Notes: generated by a model not told the origin, from the sequence alone. A stretch of 64,000 nt of DNA from Candidatus Avelusimicrobium fimicolum (GCA_900541355.1 UQJU01000002.1:1-64000); one strand, 5' to 3'; positions 33,874-43,152 are shown, numbered from the stretch's first letter. Program-made: numbers and translations.

Positions 33874-35097
33874 CTAATTGGCCGGCGCACTCGGCGCAGG
33901 CTGTTGCGGGGCGCGGCGGGAATATATTTTATTCACTATGACCGCAATAGACCCGTCCCCGGTTACGTTGCACGCCGTACCGAAAGAGTCCATCGCAATA
34001 TAAAGCGCAATCATTAGGCCGAGTTCCGCTTCGCCAAAGCCAAGCATACTTTGCAAAATACCCAATGCCGCCATAATGGCCCCACCCGGCACACCGGGAG
34101 CCGCCACCATTGTTACCCCCAGCATACAAATAAACCCGGCAAACTGTTCAAAAGGCATATTCATCCCGCTCATAAATACGATAGCCAAAGCACAGGCCAC
34201 AATCTTCATTGTACTGCCGGAAAGGTGAATCGTAGCGCACAAGGGCACCACAAAGCCGGCCACCTCTTCGCGCACGCCTATTTTGACCGTTTGTTTAAGC
34301 GTTACGGGAATTGTAGCCGCAGAGGACTGCGTTCCCAAAGCCGTCATATAGGCGACCAACATTGTTTTGAGCATACTAAACGGATTCTTCCGCGCAATTA
34401 CCCCCGCCAACACAAATTGCAACACAAGCATTACGGCCGTTATCGCAAAAATAAGTACGATAATTTTGGCAAATACGCCAAGTACAGAAACAACCTGCCC
34501 GGCGACCGTCATATTTAAAAAAATGCCAAAAATGTAATACGGAAGCAGCGGGATAATCACGCGCGCAATCACACGGTCAATAATATCGCGCAAATCCAGC
34601 ATTACCCCCTTTAAACGGCTCCCCTGGATAACCGCCATACCAAGCCCCAATGTAAAAGCCAGCACCAGGGCTGTCATTACGTCCATTAAAGGCGGCATTG
34701 CCACCGTAAAATAGGGCTTTAATTCCGCCCCTGCGGCAAACTGCGTCGTTTTAGCGGTGGTATCCAGCAAATAAGGGAAAGTTAATTCGGAAATGCCATA
34801 ACTAAAAAACCCTGATGCCAGCGTAAACCCATATGCAAGCACAGCCGTAATAAAAAGGAGCCTGCCCGCACTGCGCCCCAATTCGGCAATTCCCGGAGCC
34901 ACCAAGCCCACAATCAGCAACGGAATAATAAAACCCAAAAAGTTGCCAAACAAACCGTTAAAGGTTAGCGACACGCGCACCAGCCACTCCGGAAAGAACA
35001 GACCGCACGCAATACCCGCCGCAATAGCGCAAATCACGCCCGGCAGTAAACCCCATTTTAATTTAAGGTGTAATTTTCTTTTTTTGAATTTAATCAT
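33874..35097 (-). CDS. Sodium:dicarboxylate/amino-acid symporter (DAACS)
   Basis: 407 residues, with eight helices and two re-entrant loops by hydrophobicity. The family HP1 loop appears as ALGTQSSAATIPVTL. The NMDGT region is replaced by HLSGSTMK. The second loop region reads VTGDGSIAVIV. It would import glutamate, aspartate, C4-dicarboxylates or serine/threonine with Na+ or H+. The substitutions at the substrate loop leave the specificity open. A TATAAT -10 at about 35124 and an AAGAG ribosome site precede it. Confidence 0.88.
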   Translation of the reverse strand: MIKFKKRKLHLKLKWGLLPGVICAIAAGIACGLFFPEWLVRVSLTFNGLFGNFLGFIIPLLIVGLVAPGIAELGRSAGRLLFITAVLAYGFTLASGFFSYGISELTFPYLLDTTAKTTQFAAGAELKPYFTVAMPPLMDVMTALVLAFTLGLGMAVIQGSRLKGVMLDLRDIIDRVIARVIIPLLPYYIFGIFLNMTVAGQVVSVLGVFAKIIVLIFAITAVMLVLQFVLAGVIARKNPFSMLKTMLVAYMTALGTQSSAATIPVTLKQTVKIGVREEVAGFVVPLCATIHLSGSTMKIVACALAIVFMSGMNMPFEQFAGFICMLGVTMVAAPGVPGGAIMAALGILQSMLGFGEAELGLMIALYIAMDSFGTACNVTGDGSIAVIVNKIYSRRAPQQPAPSAPAN

Positions 35098-35179
35098 ATA
35101 TACTCTTTTGGCACAACATTTCTATTATACGAATTTGAACTAAACAGCGGTACTATTTTATCTGCGTGCGCCCATTTGC

Positions 35180-35185
35180 TAAAAT
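35180..35185 (+). promoter_or_regulatory. Extended -10 for leaderless RNase H-like gene
   Basis: TTTGC-TAAAAT ends 6 nt before the ATG at 35192, with no ribosome site in between. Transcription should start at the A of the ATG. Confidence 0.6.
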
Positions 35186-35191
35186 GTGGAT

Positions 35192-35773
35192 ATGCAAGTA
35201 AAAATTAATATTGACGGCGGCAGCCGCGGGAACCCCGGGCCGGGAGCCTCGGCCTATGTGATTTGCGCTATGGACGGAAAAATTTTAGCGCAAGAGGGGC
35301 ATTTTATGCCCCATTGTACCAACAACCAGGCGGAATACACCGCGTTGAAACTCGCGCTTATCAAGGCTGCGGAACTGGGGGCTACGGAACTTTTTATTAT
35401 TTCGGATTCCTTACTTTTAGTAAAACAATATTTGGGTGAATATAAGATTAAAAACCCCGATTTAGCCGCCCGTATGCTGGTTATCCGCCGTTTGGCCGCG
35501 CGGTTTACTGTGCATATCAAACACGTTTTGCGCCATTTGAATAAGGCACCTGATGCGCTGGCCAATAAGGCAATGGATGCCAAACAATCGGTCGGGTATA
35601 ACCCGATTAAACACTTGCCGGAAGATGACGAGATTTTTGATGCACCGGCGGATAAAACCAATGTCGTAAACGGTGTAGAGATAGCCCCGGTCGTGCGGGA
35701 AGAAAAAAAGCCTGCCGCTAAAAAGGGAAAAAAGCAATCCTCCGAGCAAATGGATTTGTTCGGCGGGTTTTAA
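35192..35773 (+). CDS. RNase H-like protein with putative C-terminal clamp-binding motif
   Basis: 193 residues from the ATG at 35192. The N-terminal 125 residues are a type 1 RNase H fold with catalytic acids in NIDGGSRGNPGPG, the Glu of NNQAEYTALKLAL and the Asp of IISDSLLL. It would cut RNA in RNA-DNA hybrids. A linker rich in Asp, Glu and Lys follows. The extreme C-terminus reads EQMDLFGGF. QMDLF matches the QLxLF-type peptide used by bacterial proteins to bind the DNA polymerase sliding clamp. The message is probably leaderless. Confidence 0.9.
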   Translation: MQVKINIDGGSRGNPGPGASAYVICAMDGKILAQEGHFMPHCTNNQAEYTALKLALIKAAELGATELFIISDSLLLVKQYLGEYKIKNPDLAARMLVIRRLAARFTVHIKHVLRHLNKAPDALANKAMDAKQSVGYNPIKHLPEDDEIFDAPADKTNVVNGVEIAPVVREEKKPAAKKGKKQSSEQMDLFGGF

Positions 35774-35783
35774 TTAATTTTGC

Positions 35784-35789
35784 TACAAT
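35784..35789 (+). promoter_or_regulatory. -10 hexamer of rnpB
   Basis: TTTTGC-TACAAT, an extended -10, about 7 nt before the likely RNA 5' end. No good -35 is seen. Confidence 0.5.
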
Positions 35790-35795
35790 ATTTTG

Positions 35796-36168
35796 GGCAA
35801 CCCAGATAACCGCTCCCGGCCAATTTCGGTTTGGGGGAGGAACTTCCGGACTCCACAGGGCAAGTGCGCCGCTTGAAAAGGCGGGACGGCGGGGCCATAT
35901 CACCCCGCTGGACGGAAAGTACAACAGAAAACAAACCGCCCGCAAGGGTAAGGGTGAAATGGTGCGGTAAGAGCGCACCGCGCGTTTAGCAATAAACGCG
36001 GCACGGCAAACCCCGCACGGAGCAAGGCCAAACCGGTCCACACGCGGCCCGCGTTCGCGACCAAGTAGGCCGCCAAGAGTAATGGTTATCACAGCCTGAA
36101 AGGGCTGACAGAATCCGGGGTATCGGTTGCTTATCCGCGCTTTCAACCAGGGAGCGCGGATTTTTATA
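35796..36168 (+). ncRNA. rnpB: RNase P RNA (bacterial type A)
   Basis: The conserved blocks are in order: GAGGAACTTCCGGACTCC with CACAGGGCA (P4 5' side), GACGGAAAGTACAACAGAAA, AGGGTGAAATGGTGCGGTAAG, GGCAAACCCCG with GGAGCAAGGCCAAA, and ACAGAATCCGGGGTATCG (P4 3' side). The GATAA near 35805 pairs with TTATC near 36131-36135 as part of P1. The RNA is the catalytic subunit that matures tRNA 5' ends. Its end is formed by the terminator hairpin TCCGCGC/GCGCGGA with five T at 36133-36168. Confidence 0.97.
36133..36168 (+). terminator. Terminator at the rnpB 3' end
   Basis: ATCCGCGC and GCGCGGAT arms with a 13-nt loop, followed by TTTTTATATA. Confidence 0.85.
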
Positions 36169-36253
36169 TATAGGTCCCATATCAAATTTAGGTCTTTTGG
36201 CTCTGTTTTTTTGCTCAAAAAACTATTATACTGATAATATTAACGGAGAACTT

Positions 36254-37630
36254 ATGCTAAATACCAAACAACTTCTTTCTTTTGCACTCATTGCAGCAGC
36301 CGCTTGGCCCGCGCAAAATGCCGTTGCGCAACTAGTAAAGCCAGGCCCCGTAGTAAAAGCAAATTCCGCCCTTGCCAAAGGGCTTGATAATGCGGCAAAC
36401 CAAGCGTTCAAAGCAACAGCAAAAATAAATATTCCCCCAGTTGCTCCAAAGGTAGCGCACTCGGTTTATCCGTCCCAAGCGCTTAGTTTTATTCCTTCTA
36501 ATAAAGCACCCAAAAACACGGTACTGAACCCCAAAATTCCAGTTACACCCAGGCTGGAAACGGTGTTAATTTACGGAACTGAGCGGGAGCGTTATGCGGC
36601 CGTGCGTGAAGAATTACAAAATCTTTCTATCCAAATGCCGCCGGAGCAATCGGCCAATATCTCTAAATATCTGCGCCATTCGGTTCCGCCGGAAACTATG
36701 CGCTATATGCAAGAGCGTTACCAACAGGTGCTAAAACTTATTAATGACCACAAACAAGGAGTTACCGCTTTCTTTACCTATGCTTCTCTGCCTGGGGAAG
36801 GACGTGTACCGAATATGCAAGAAAAGAACTCTTTAAGTAGCGCAATGTATAATACGTTAATGGCTATCCGCAACTTAAAAGCGGACTTGCCGGATGATCC
36901 GTTCCTCGCGATGCAGGATGAGTATTGGGCCACCGCATACGAAGGATTTAACCCGTTATTGTCCGGCTATATCCGCACGCAGGCCGTAATGCCCCGGGGA
37001 GATTTACGCAAATTTGACCATAAGGAATTTGACTTAATGAACCCGGACGGTACAGATTATGTACTGCCGCAGGCCGATACCTTGATTTTGGACCCGGATG
37101 ATTTGGATGAGTTGGACTCTTATGCCTATGTGCGTATGCGCCAGAAAAATCCGCCCATTACGCCCGAAAATGCCGCTATTGAACGAACAGAACTGCTGAA
37201 ACATATTCCGGCAGGTATGCACATTGCCGTTATCAACGATGATGCCCTGCCTCTTATTAACTTTAAAGCCTGGGGCGATAAGGGATATTTGGGCGAAGGC
37301 GCCGTCGTGGATACCTTTAAGGATGGCTTGCAATTCTTAAAGTCTATGAAATATGTCAAATATGATTTAATTCTCACCGATTTACTGGTACCAGACGGCG
37401 GCAAGAAAATGATGAAGGAATTACGCGCAAAAGACGGACGTGTCCCCGTAATTGCTATGAGCAAATATGACCGCGGGGAGGCCGGCGAGCAAGGTTTGTT
37501 TGACGTCGGTATGGATGGCTACTTGTGGTACAATAACAACGTAAATGAAGGCGCGTATGGATATATTGAGGTGCTGCGCGCTCTTAAAAATTACTATCAC
37601 TACAAAGGCTTGCATAATTGGATAAGATAA
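36254..37630 (+). CDS. Exported protein with C-terminal response-regulator receiver domain
   Basis: 458 residues from the ATG at 36254, fixed by CGGAG 6 nt upstream. A signal peptide (about 1-25, AVA cleavage) is followed by a Pro/Lys-rich region (26-100) and a helical domain of unknown fold (100-300). A receiver-like domain spans about 322-448. It has the acidic pair Asp329-Asp330, a phosphoacceptor-like Asp376 in LILTDLLVPDGG, and Ser403 in VIAMSKYD at the switch Ser/Thr place. The usual Lys of the fifth strand is missing (GYLWYNN). A receiver domain outside the cytoplasm has no obvious phosphate source, so a binding or structural role is more likely. A histidine kinase lies convergently at 37703. 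Confidence 0.8.
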   Translation: MLNTKQLLSFALIAAAAWPAQNAVAQLVKPGPVVKANSALAKGLDNAANQAFKATAKINIPPVAPKVAHSVYPSQALSFIPSNKAPKNTVLNPKIPVTPRLETVLIYGTERERYAAVREELQNLSIQMPPEQSANISKYLRHSVPPETMRYMQERYQQVLKLINDHKQGVTAFFTYASLPGEGRVPNMQEKNSLSSAMYNTLMAIRNLKADLPDDPFLAMQDEYWATAYEGFNPLLSGYIRTQAVMPRGDLRKFDHKEFDLMNPDGTDYVLPQADTLILDPDDLDELDSYAYVRMRQKNPPITPENAAIERTELLKHIPAGMHIAVINDDALPLINFKAWGDKGYLGEGAVVDTFKDGLQFLKSMKYVKYDLILTDLLVPDGGKKMMKELRAKDGRVPVIAMSKYDRGEAGEQGLFDVGMDGYLWYNNNVNEGAYGYIEVLRALKNYYHYKGLHNWIR

Positions 37631-37649
37631 TTTAATTCTTCCGCAAATA

Positions 37650-37680
37650 AAAAGGCTCCGCATAGGCGGGGCCTTTTTAT
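37650..37680. terminator. Terminator between the exported receiver protein and the kinase gene
   Basis: AGGCTCCGC and GCGGGGCCT arms around a short loop with T-rich sequence on the plus side and A-rich sequence on the other, so it can serve both convergent genes. Confidence 0.8.
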
Positions 37681-37702
37681 TTAAAGGGGAAATAACCTTT
37701 TG

Positions 37703-38704
37703 CTATTTGGAGACCGAGGGCTGCTTATTATCCGCAGTTCGGGGAGATATTCCTTGCTTATGAGCCTCAGCCAAAGTTTGCGGAATGGTAAACCAAAAGA
37801 CCGACCCTTGCCCCAAGCCCGCGCTTTCCACGCCGATATCCCCACCGTGCGCGTTTATAATTTCCTGCGCAATGGAAAGGCCCAAGCCCCAACCTTGTTT
37901 TTTTAGCGTCCGGTCATTTTCGGACTGGTGGAACTTTTGAAAAATTTTGCTCTTTTCGCTGTGTAAAACCCCAGGGCCGTTATCAATTACTTTAAAGGTC
38001 AGCCATCCGTTTGACACATAATACCGCGCTTCCACGCGTCCGCCTTGGGGCGAAAATTTAAGCGCGTTGCCAATCAAGTTGTTAATCACTTGTGAAATAC
38101 GGAAACGGTCCGCTTCTACGGTTACTTCGGCGGGATATTCACACTTTTGCAGAAAAATACCGCGCTTTTGGGCATTGACCAACTGCAAAGTGATGACGTC
38201 GTTTAAAAGTGCATTAAAATTAAACGGACGCATATCCATTTTAAACCGCCCGGACTCAATCATAGAAATATCCATTAAGTCCGCCATCAGCATATTCATA
38301 TTGTCCGTGGCTTTTAAAATATTGTTTAAGGCGATTTGCTCGTTTGTGCCGCCTGTGCCCTGGGGATTATCCATCATCAATACGGAAGTAAATCCCTGAA
38401 TAGAAGAAAGCGGTTGGCGCAAATCGTGCGCAACGATAGACATAAACTTGGCGCGGATTTCGTTTAACCGGTTGAGTTCCTGGTTGGAGAGACGCAACTT
38501 TTCAACCATATGTTCCAGCACATTTACCTTGCCGGATAGTTGCATTTGCAGGGTAGCGATTTGCTGCTGGTAGTTGTGCTCGGCCTTCATAATGGTACGT
38601 TTCATTTTTTTAAGCACAAATTTGCGTGTCAGCCAATAAGTAAGTAACGACAGCAACGATGCCACCAACAACGAATATGAAGCGATAATTTGCCAAAAGG
38701 TCAT
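37703..38704 (-). CDS. Membrane sensor histidine kinase
   Basis: 333 residues. One N-terminal helix (about 5-27) and a coiled coil (35-85) lead into HisKA with the phospho-acceptor His93 in VAHDLRQPLSS. The ATPase domain follows with N box NNLIGNALKFSP, G1 DNGPG and G2 GWGLGLSIA. There is no periplasmic sensor domain, so it may sense through the membrane, the coiled coil or a partner. No response regulator with a DNA-binding domain is adjacent. It is the third gene after rsmI and tsaC, with a 9-nt gap. The convergent neighbour encodes an exported protein with a receiver fold. Confidence 0.93.
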   Translation of the reverse strand: MTFWQIIASYSLLVASLLSLLTYWLTRKFVLKKMKRTIMKAEHNYQQQIATLQMQLSGKVNVLEHMVEKLRLSNQELNRLNEIRAKFMSIVAHDLRQPLSSIQGFTSVLMMDNPQGTGGTNEQIALNNILKATDNMNMLMADLMDISMIESGRFKMDMRPFNFNALLNDVITLQLVNAQKRGIFLQKCEYPAEVTVEADRFRISQVINNLIGNALKFSPQGGRVEARYYVSNGWLTFKVIDNGPGVLHSEKSKIFQKFHQSENDRTLKKQGWGLGLSIAQEIINAHGGDIGVESAGLGQGSVFWFTIPQTLAEAHKQGISPRTADNKQPSVSK

Positions 38705-38713
38705 TTCGTTCTC

Positions 38714-39352
38714 CTATTTTACGGTTAAGGCTTGCCCTAACGTCTTTTCCAAATCAGCACGGGGAACGCCCCCCTCGCGCAAGAGCCGGGGTTCTTCCGT
38801 CAAATCCACCACGCTGGAAGCCGTGGGCGATAACTGCCCGCCCAAGAAAATATAATCCACTTTTCCGTCAAATGTCTTTAAAATGGTTTCTTCGTCCGTC
38901 AGTACGGGCTGCCCGTGCAGGTTGGCACTGGTGCAAGCCATCGGGTGCGACATTTGGGATAATAACTTCACCAAAAACGGATTGCCGGGCACACGCAACC
39001 CCAGCCCTTTAAAGCCGCGCGTTAAATTTTTCCCTTGGGGTGTAGGCGGCAAAATAATAGTAATCGCCCCGGGCCAATAGGTTTGCGCCAAGCGTTCTGC
39101 GCCACCAGAAAATTGCGCCACAGCCTTAGCCTGCGCCACAGAACCCGTCAAAATTTGAAGCGGACTGGTGGCAGGACGCGCTTTGATTTGATAAATGCGC
39201 AAAACGGATTCTTCACAAAAGGCTCCCGTGCCGATACCATACACCGTATCGGTGGGGACAACGGATACGGCCCCTTCGTCCAACGCGCGAGCGGCAGACA
39301 AAATATCGGTTTCCGTCATTTCGCTCACTTTAAAAATACGGGTCCGGCTCAT
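38714..39352 (-). CDS. tsaC: Threonylcarbamoyl-AMP synthase (TsaC/Sua5 family)
   Basis: 212 residues of the YrdC fold. It makes TC-AMP from threonine, bicarbonate and ATP, the substrate for TsaD. Motifs: VPTDTVYGIGTGA near residue 33, the KARPATSPLQIL nucleotide loop, and the PGAITIILPP and SANLHGQP stretches. There is no Sua5 C-terminal domain, so it is the short TsaC form. It overlaps rsmI by 23 nt. Confidence 0.96.
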   Translation of the reverse strand: MSRTRIFKVSEMTETDILSAARALDEGAVSVVPTDTVYGIGTGAFCEESVLRIYQIKARPATSPLQILTGSVAQAKAVAQFSGGAERLAQTYWPGAITIILPPTPQGKNLTRGFKGLGLRVPGNPFLVKLLSQMSHPMACTSANLHGQPVLTDEETILKTFDGKVDYIFLGGQLSPTASSVVDLTEEPRLLREGGVPRADLEKTLGQALTVK

Positions 39353-40037
39353 CGGTTGCCTCCTCTGTCTGTGCCGGGCGGTCCAAAATCATTACAAACT
39401 CGCCCTGCACCTTGCTCTTTTTGGATAATTCCTCCGCCAAAGAAACCGCCGTTCCCCTAATCCACTCTTCATATACCTTGGAAAGTTCCCGCGCCAAAAT
39501 AACCGGGGTTTCTCCCCCCAGCGTTTTAGCAACCAATTCCAGCATTTTTACCACGCGATATGGAGATTCATACAATACCACCGGGTGATTTTGGCTATAT
39601 GCCGCCGCAAGTAATTTAGCGGCCTTACCCGGTTTGCGCGGCAAAAAGCCCAAAAAGGTAAACGCTCCGCCCGTAATCCCCGCACCGGCCAAGGCACACG
39701 CCACCGCACTAGGCCCCGGCAAAGACGAAACCTTAATGCCGTTTGCCACAGCCTCTTTGACGAGTTTCCACCCCGGGTCCGAAATACACGGTGTGCCGCA
39801 ATCGGACACCAACGCACACTTTTTTCCGCTTTTCAACGCGTCCAAACAGCGCGCTACGGAACGGTCGTCGTTTTCGTTATAGCGGTAGAGCGGCTTGGAA
39901 ATACCAAAATGGGAAAGTAAAATCTGGGTGCGGCGCGTATCCTCGCACAAAACGGCATCGGCGGTTTTGAGCGTTTCCAAAGCGCGCAGGGTAATATCTT
40001 GTAAATTGCCAATAGGCGTAGGAACAATATAAAGCAT
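39330..40037 (-). CDS. rsmI: 16S rRNA (cytidine1402-2'-O)-methyltransferase RsmI
   Basis: 235 residues. The tetrapyrrole-methylase fold begins VPTPIGNLQDITLRAL. The SAM-binding loops ALVSDCGTPCISDPG and LPGPSAV and the GFLPRK motif are present. It methylates C1402 in the ribosomal P site. It is the first gene of the rsmI-tsaC-kinase unit. No SD is evident. TATACT ends 8 nt before the ATG, so it is possibly leaderless. Confidence 0.97.
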   Translation of the reverse strand: MLYIVPTPIGNLQDITLRALETLKTADAVLCEDTRRTQILLSHFGISKPLYRYNENDDRSVARCLDALKSGKKCALVSDCGTPCISDPGWKLVKEAVANGIKVSSLPGPSAVACALAGAGITGGAFTFLGFLPRKPGKAAKLLAAAYSQNHPVVLYESPYRVVKMLELVAKTLGGETPVILARELSKVYEEWIRGTAVSLAEELSKKSKVQGEFVMILDRPAQTEEATDEPDPYF

Positions 40038-40167
40038 ATAGTAAAAGTATATAAAAAAGAAAGGATAAACGGAAAATTACAAAAATAAATGTGCCATATA
40101 CCAAGCGTATTTAGTAAAATATAACTTTGTTATTTAATTCACTTCAACAGAGGAAAAACAGAAGGAA

Positions 40168-41634
40168 ATGTCTAAAATTCTGTCCAAAATCAAACTCAAC
40201 ACCTTCGCTATTATTTTATCTATCGTAGCGGTGGTAGCCGCACTGACTTGGATTGTGCCCAGCGGTGCTTATGACAAAATGGACGTGGACGGCCGCCAGG
40301 TCGTCGTAGCCGGAACGTATCACGCGGTGCCGGCCAACCCGCAAGGTTTATTTGATGTGTTAAAAGCCCCCATTAAAGGGTTTTCCAACACGGCTGAGGT
40401 AATTGTATTTCTGCTTGTTATCGGCGGAGTGCTTGCCGTGGTGGAAAAAACAGGCGCAATCGCCGCCGGTATTCAGGCCGCCAGCGGATTCTTCCAACGC
40501 AAACCGAAACTCCGATTTCTGTTTATCCCGCTTGGAATTATTGTATTTTCCCTGTGCGGGGCTACATTTGGTATGTGCGAAGAAGCCCTTATCTTCATCC
40601 CTATTTTTATTCCCTTAGCACTCTCGCTGGGTTACGACTCTGCCCTCGGTACGGCTATTCCGTTTATCGGCGCGGGGGTGGGTTTTGCGGCTGCATTTAC
40701 CAACCCTTTTACCGTCGGTATCGCGCAGGGTATCGCCCAGGTGCCGCTTTATTCCGGCATCGGCTACCGCTTTATCATTTGGATTATCTGCACCACTGTT
40801 GTTATCAGTTGGTTAAGCGTTTATGCGCGCAAAATCCGCAAAGACCCGACCAAAAGTTTAACCTATGAGTTTGATATTGAAAAACGCAAAGAATTAAAAC
40901 TCAATAAAGAAGAAACCAAAATGACCCGCCGCCAAAAATGGGTGCTCCTGGCTTTCGGCCTGGGGATGGTGGGTTTGGTTATCGGTGTTTTAAAACCCCA
41001 AATTTGCGAAATGATTAAAGGGCTGTGGGGCGTGGATTTAATGGAAATTCTGCACTTGGAAGCCGAAGGCTGGTACATTACCGAAATTGCCGCCTTGTTC
41101 CTGGGGGTAGGCTTTTTGTGCGGTTTCTTGGGCAAAATGAATATGCAGAAATTTACCGATGCGTTCTTTGACGGAGTGCGCGGTATGGCGGAAATTGCAA
41201 TGCTTTTGTGCTTTGCGCAGGCGATTGTGATTATCGCCAACAACGGGCATATTTTGGACACAATGCTTGACTGGATGTCTGCCGCTATCAAACACTTGCA
41301 TCCGGTGTGTGCCTCGTGGGCGGCTATGATGCTGCAAACGGTAATTGACTTTTTTATCCCCTCCGGCAGCGGCAAGGCCGTACTGACAATGCCGATTTTG
41401 GCCCCGTTAGCCGACCTTATCGGTATTACGCGCCAAACAATGGTGCTCGCCTTCCAGTTGGGAGGCAGTTGGATGAATATGGTTATTCCGACCGATCCCG
41501 TAACCATTGCGGCTATCGGTTTTGCGCGTATTGCTTACCCGAAATGGCTGAAATGGATGCTGCCTTTATTGATTGTAATGTATTTATTGTCATTCTTGCT
41601 GTTAGTGCCGCCGTATTTTATGAAGTGGCAATAG
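40168..41634 (+). CDS. YfcC-family carrier (first of two)
   Basis: 488 residues with about 12 membrane helices. The start MSKILSKIKLNTFAIIL and the conserved ALTWIVPSGAYDK, GMCEEALIFIPIFIPLALSL and NPFTVGIAQGIAQ segments place it in the YfcC/C4-dicarboxylate-type family, related to arginine/ornithine and dicarboxylate carriers. The true substrate is unknown, and amino acids or peptides are plausible given the glutamate-linked genes nearby. AAGGA lies 6 nt from the ATG. A long terminator hairpin (41642-41708) separates it from the paralogue downstream, so the two are regulated separately. Confidence 0.88.
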   Translation: MSKILSKIKLNTFAIILSIVAVVAALTWIVPSGAYDKMDVDGRQVVVAGTYHAVPANPQGLFDVLKAPIKGFSNTAEVIVFLLVIGGVLAVVEKTGAIAAGIQAASGFFQRKPKLRFLFIPLGIIVFSLCGATFGMCEEALIFIPIFIPLALSLGYDSALGTAIPFIGAGVGFAAAFTNPFTVGIAQGIAQVPLYSGIGYRFIIWIICTTVVISWLSVYARKIRKDPTKSLTYEFDIEKRKELKLNKEETKMTRRQKWVLLAFGLGMVGLVIGVLKPQICEMIKGLWGVDLMEILHLEAEGWYITEIAALFLGVGFLCGFLGKMNMQKFTDAFFDGVRGMAEIAMLLCFAQAIVIIANNGHILDTMLDWMSAAIKHLHPVCASWAAMMLQTVIDFFIPSGSGKAVLTMPILAPLADLIGITRQTMVLAFQLGGSWMNMVIPTDPVTIAAIGFARIAYPKWLKWMLPLLIVMYLLSFLLLVPPYFMKWQ

Positions 41635-41641
41635 TTTTTTT

Positions 41642-41708
41642 ACGTCCCGCCGCAATTTTTGGATTTTTATATTAAAATCCTTGTTTGAGCCGGCGGGGCG
41701 TTTTTTAT
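41642..41708 (+). terminator. Long terminator between the two YfcC genes
   Basis: Outer arms CGTCCCGCCG and CGGCGGGGCG enclose a second stem GGATTTT/AAAATCC. Six T follow. Confidence 0.85.
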
Positions 41709-41748
41709 TAAAAAAATGCCGTACCTAAAAAGAGGAAAACAAAAGTAA

Positions 41749-43143
41749 ATGAAAAAAATGCTGTGTAACACCTATTTTTTGGTGTTCTCCATTATGCTGT
41801 TCGTGGCCGCGCTGACTTGGATTGTCCCCTCCGGCCAATATGACCGCTTGGAGCAAGACGGACGCACCTATGCGGTGGCCGGCTCCTACCACCAAGTGGA
41901 CCGCAACCCCCAAAGCGTCGGCGACATATTAGCCGCCCCGGTGGAGGGGTTTACCCAATGCGCGGAAATCATCGCATTTATTTTAGTAGTGGGTGCGTTA
42001 TTTACGATTATTGAACGCACGGGCGCTATCAATACGATGATTAAAAAGGTTAGTCTGTTCTTTTCCAACAAGCCCCGTTATAAAAAACTGTTCATACCTG
42101 TATGTATGTTTCTGTTTTCGCTATGCGGAGCCTTGTTTGGCATGGAAGAAGAAACGCTTATTTTTATCCCCATCTTTATTCCGCTTGCACTCTCTTTGGG
42201 ATACGATACCGTAGTCGGTATGTCTATCCCGTTTATCGGCGCGTTTACCGGGTTTTCGTCCGCATTTGTAAACCCGTTTACCGTCGGTATCGCGCAAACG
42301 ATTGCCCAACTGCCGATGTATTCCGGCTGGCAATACCGTCTGCTGATTTGGTTTGTCTTTACGTCCGTAGTGGCAGGGTTTTTTACCTGGTACGGCGAAC
42401 GGGTGCGTAAAAACCCCACCAAGAGTTTAACCTATAAAATGGACTTGGAAAAACGCGCCGAACTGAAAATCATTAACGATATAGTCGTAGATGACTCCTT
42501 CCGCTTAACACGCGCGCACAAACTGGTAATTGCTTCTTTTATTATCGGTATGGGCGTTTTATTCTACGGGGTTATCCGCTACCAATGGTATATGATTGAA
42601 ATCGCCGCAGTGTTTTTGGGCGTGTCTATTGCCAGCGCGTATTTTGGGAAACTAACATTAGACCAAGCAACCGATGCTATTATTGACGGTGCAAAATCAA
42701 TGATGGGCGTATGTATTTTAATGGCCCTTGCGCGTTCTATTGTTATTGTCGCCACCAACGGACATATTTTAGATACATTTCTGCACGCAATGACCCAAAG
42801 CATCGGCAGCCTGCACCCGATTATAGCCTCCCAGGCAATGTTCGTTATCCAAACGGTGCTGAACTTCTTTATCGCTTCCGGCTCCGGCCAAGCGGTATTG
42901 ACGATGCCGATTATGGTGCCGTTGGGCGACCTGGTAAATGTTTCGCGCCAAACAGTCATTTTGGCCTACCAGTTCGGGGAAGGCTGGGGCAACCCGATTA
43001 TTCCCACCGCTCCCGTTACAATGGGGGCCTTGGCCTTGGCCGGTATTTCTTATCCGGCGTGGGTAAAGTGGTTCTTAAAATTAGAGATTATTTTAGTGGT
43101 GCTCTCTATGTTATTGCTGATACCTGCCTATTATATTTGGTAA
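41749..43143 (+). CDS. YfcC-family carrier (second of two)
   Basis: 464 residues, clearly a paralogue of the preceding gene: the same ALTWIVPSGQYDR, GMEEETLIFIPIFIPLALSL and NPFTVGIAQTIAQLP segments. It lacks the roughly 25-residue stretch present in the first copy before the last helices. The differences are spread over the whole chain, so the duplication is old and the substrates may differ. AAAAGAGG precedes the ATG. A terminator follows at 43153-43182. Confidence 0.88.
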   Translation: MKKMLCNTYFLVFSIMLFVAALTWIVPSGQYDRLEQDGRTYAVAGSYHQVDRNPQSVGDILAAPVEGFTQCAEIIAFILVVGALFTIIERTGAINTMIKKVSLFFSNKPRYKKLFIPVCMFLFSLCGALFGMEEETLIFIPIFIPLALSLGYDTVVGMSIPFIGAFTGFSSAFVNPFTVGIAQTIAQLPMYSGWQYRLLIWFVFTSVVAGFFTWYGERVRKNPTKSLTYKMDLEKRAELKIINDIVVDDSFRLTRAHKLVIASFIIGMGVLFYGVIRYQWYMIEIAAVFLGVSIASAYFGKLTLDQATDAIIDGAKSMMGVCILMALARSIVIVATNGHILDTFLHAMTQSIGSLHPIIASQAMFVIQTVLNFFIASGSGQAVLTMPIMVPLGDLVNVSRQTVILAYQFGEGWGNPIIPTAPVTMGALALAGISYPAWVKWFLKLEIILVVLSMLLLIPAYYIW

Positions 43144-43152
43144 AATGACAAT

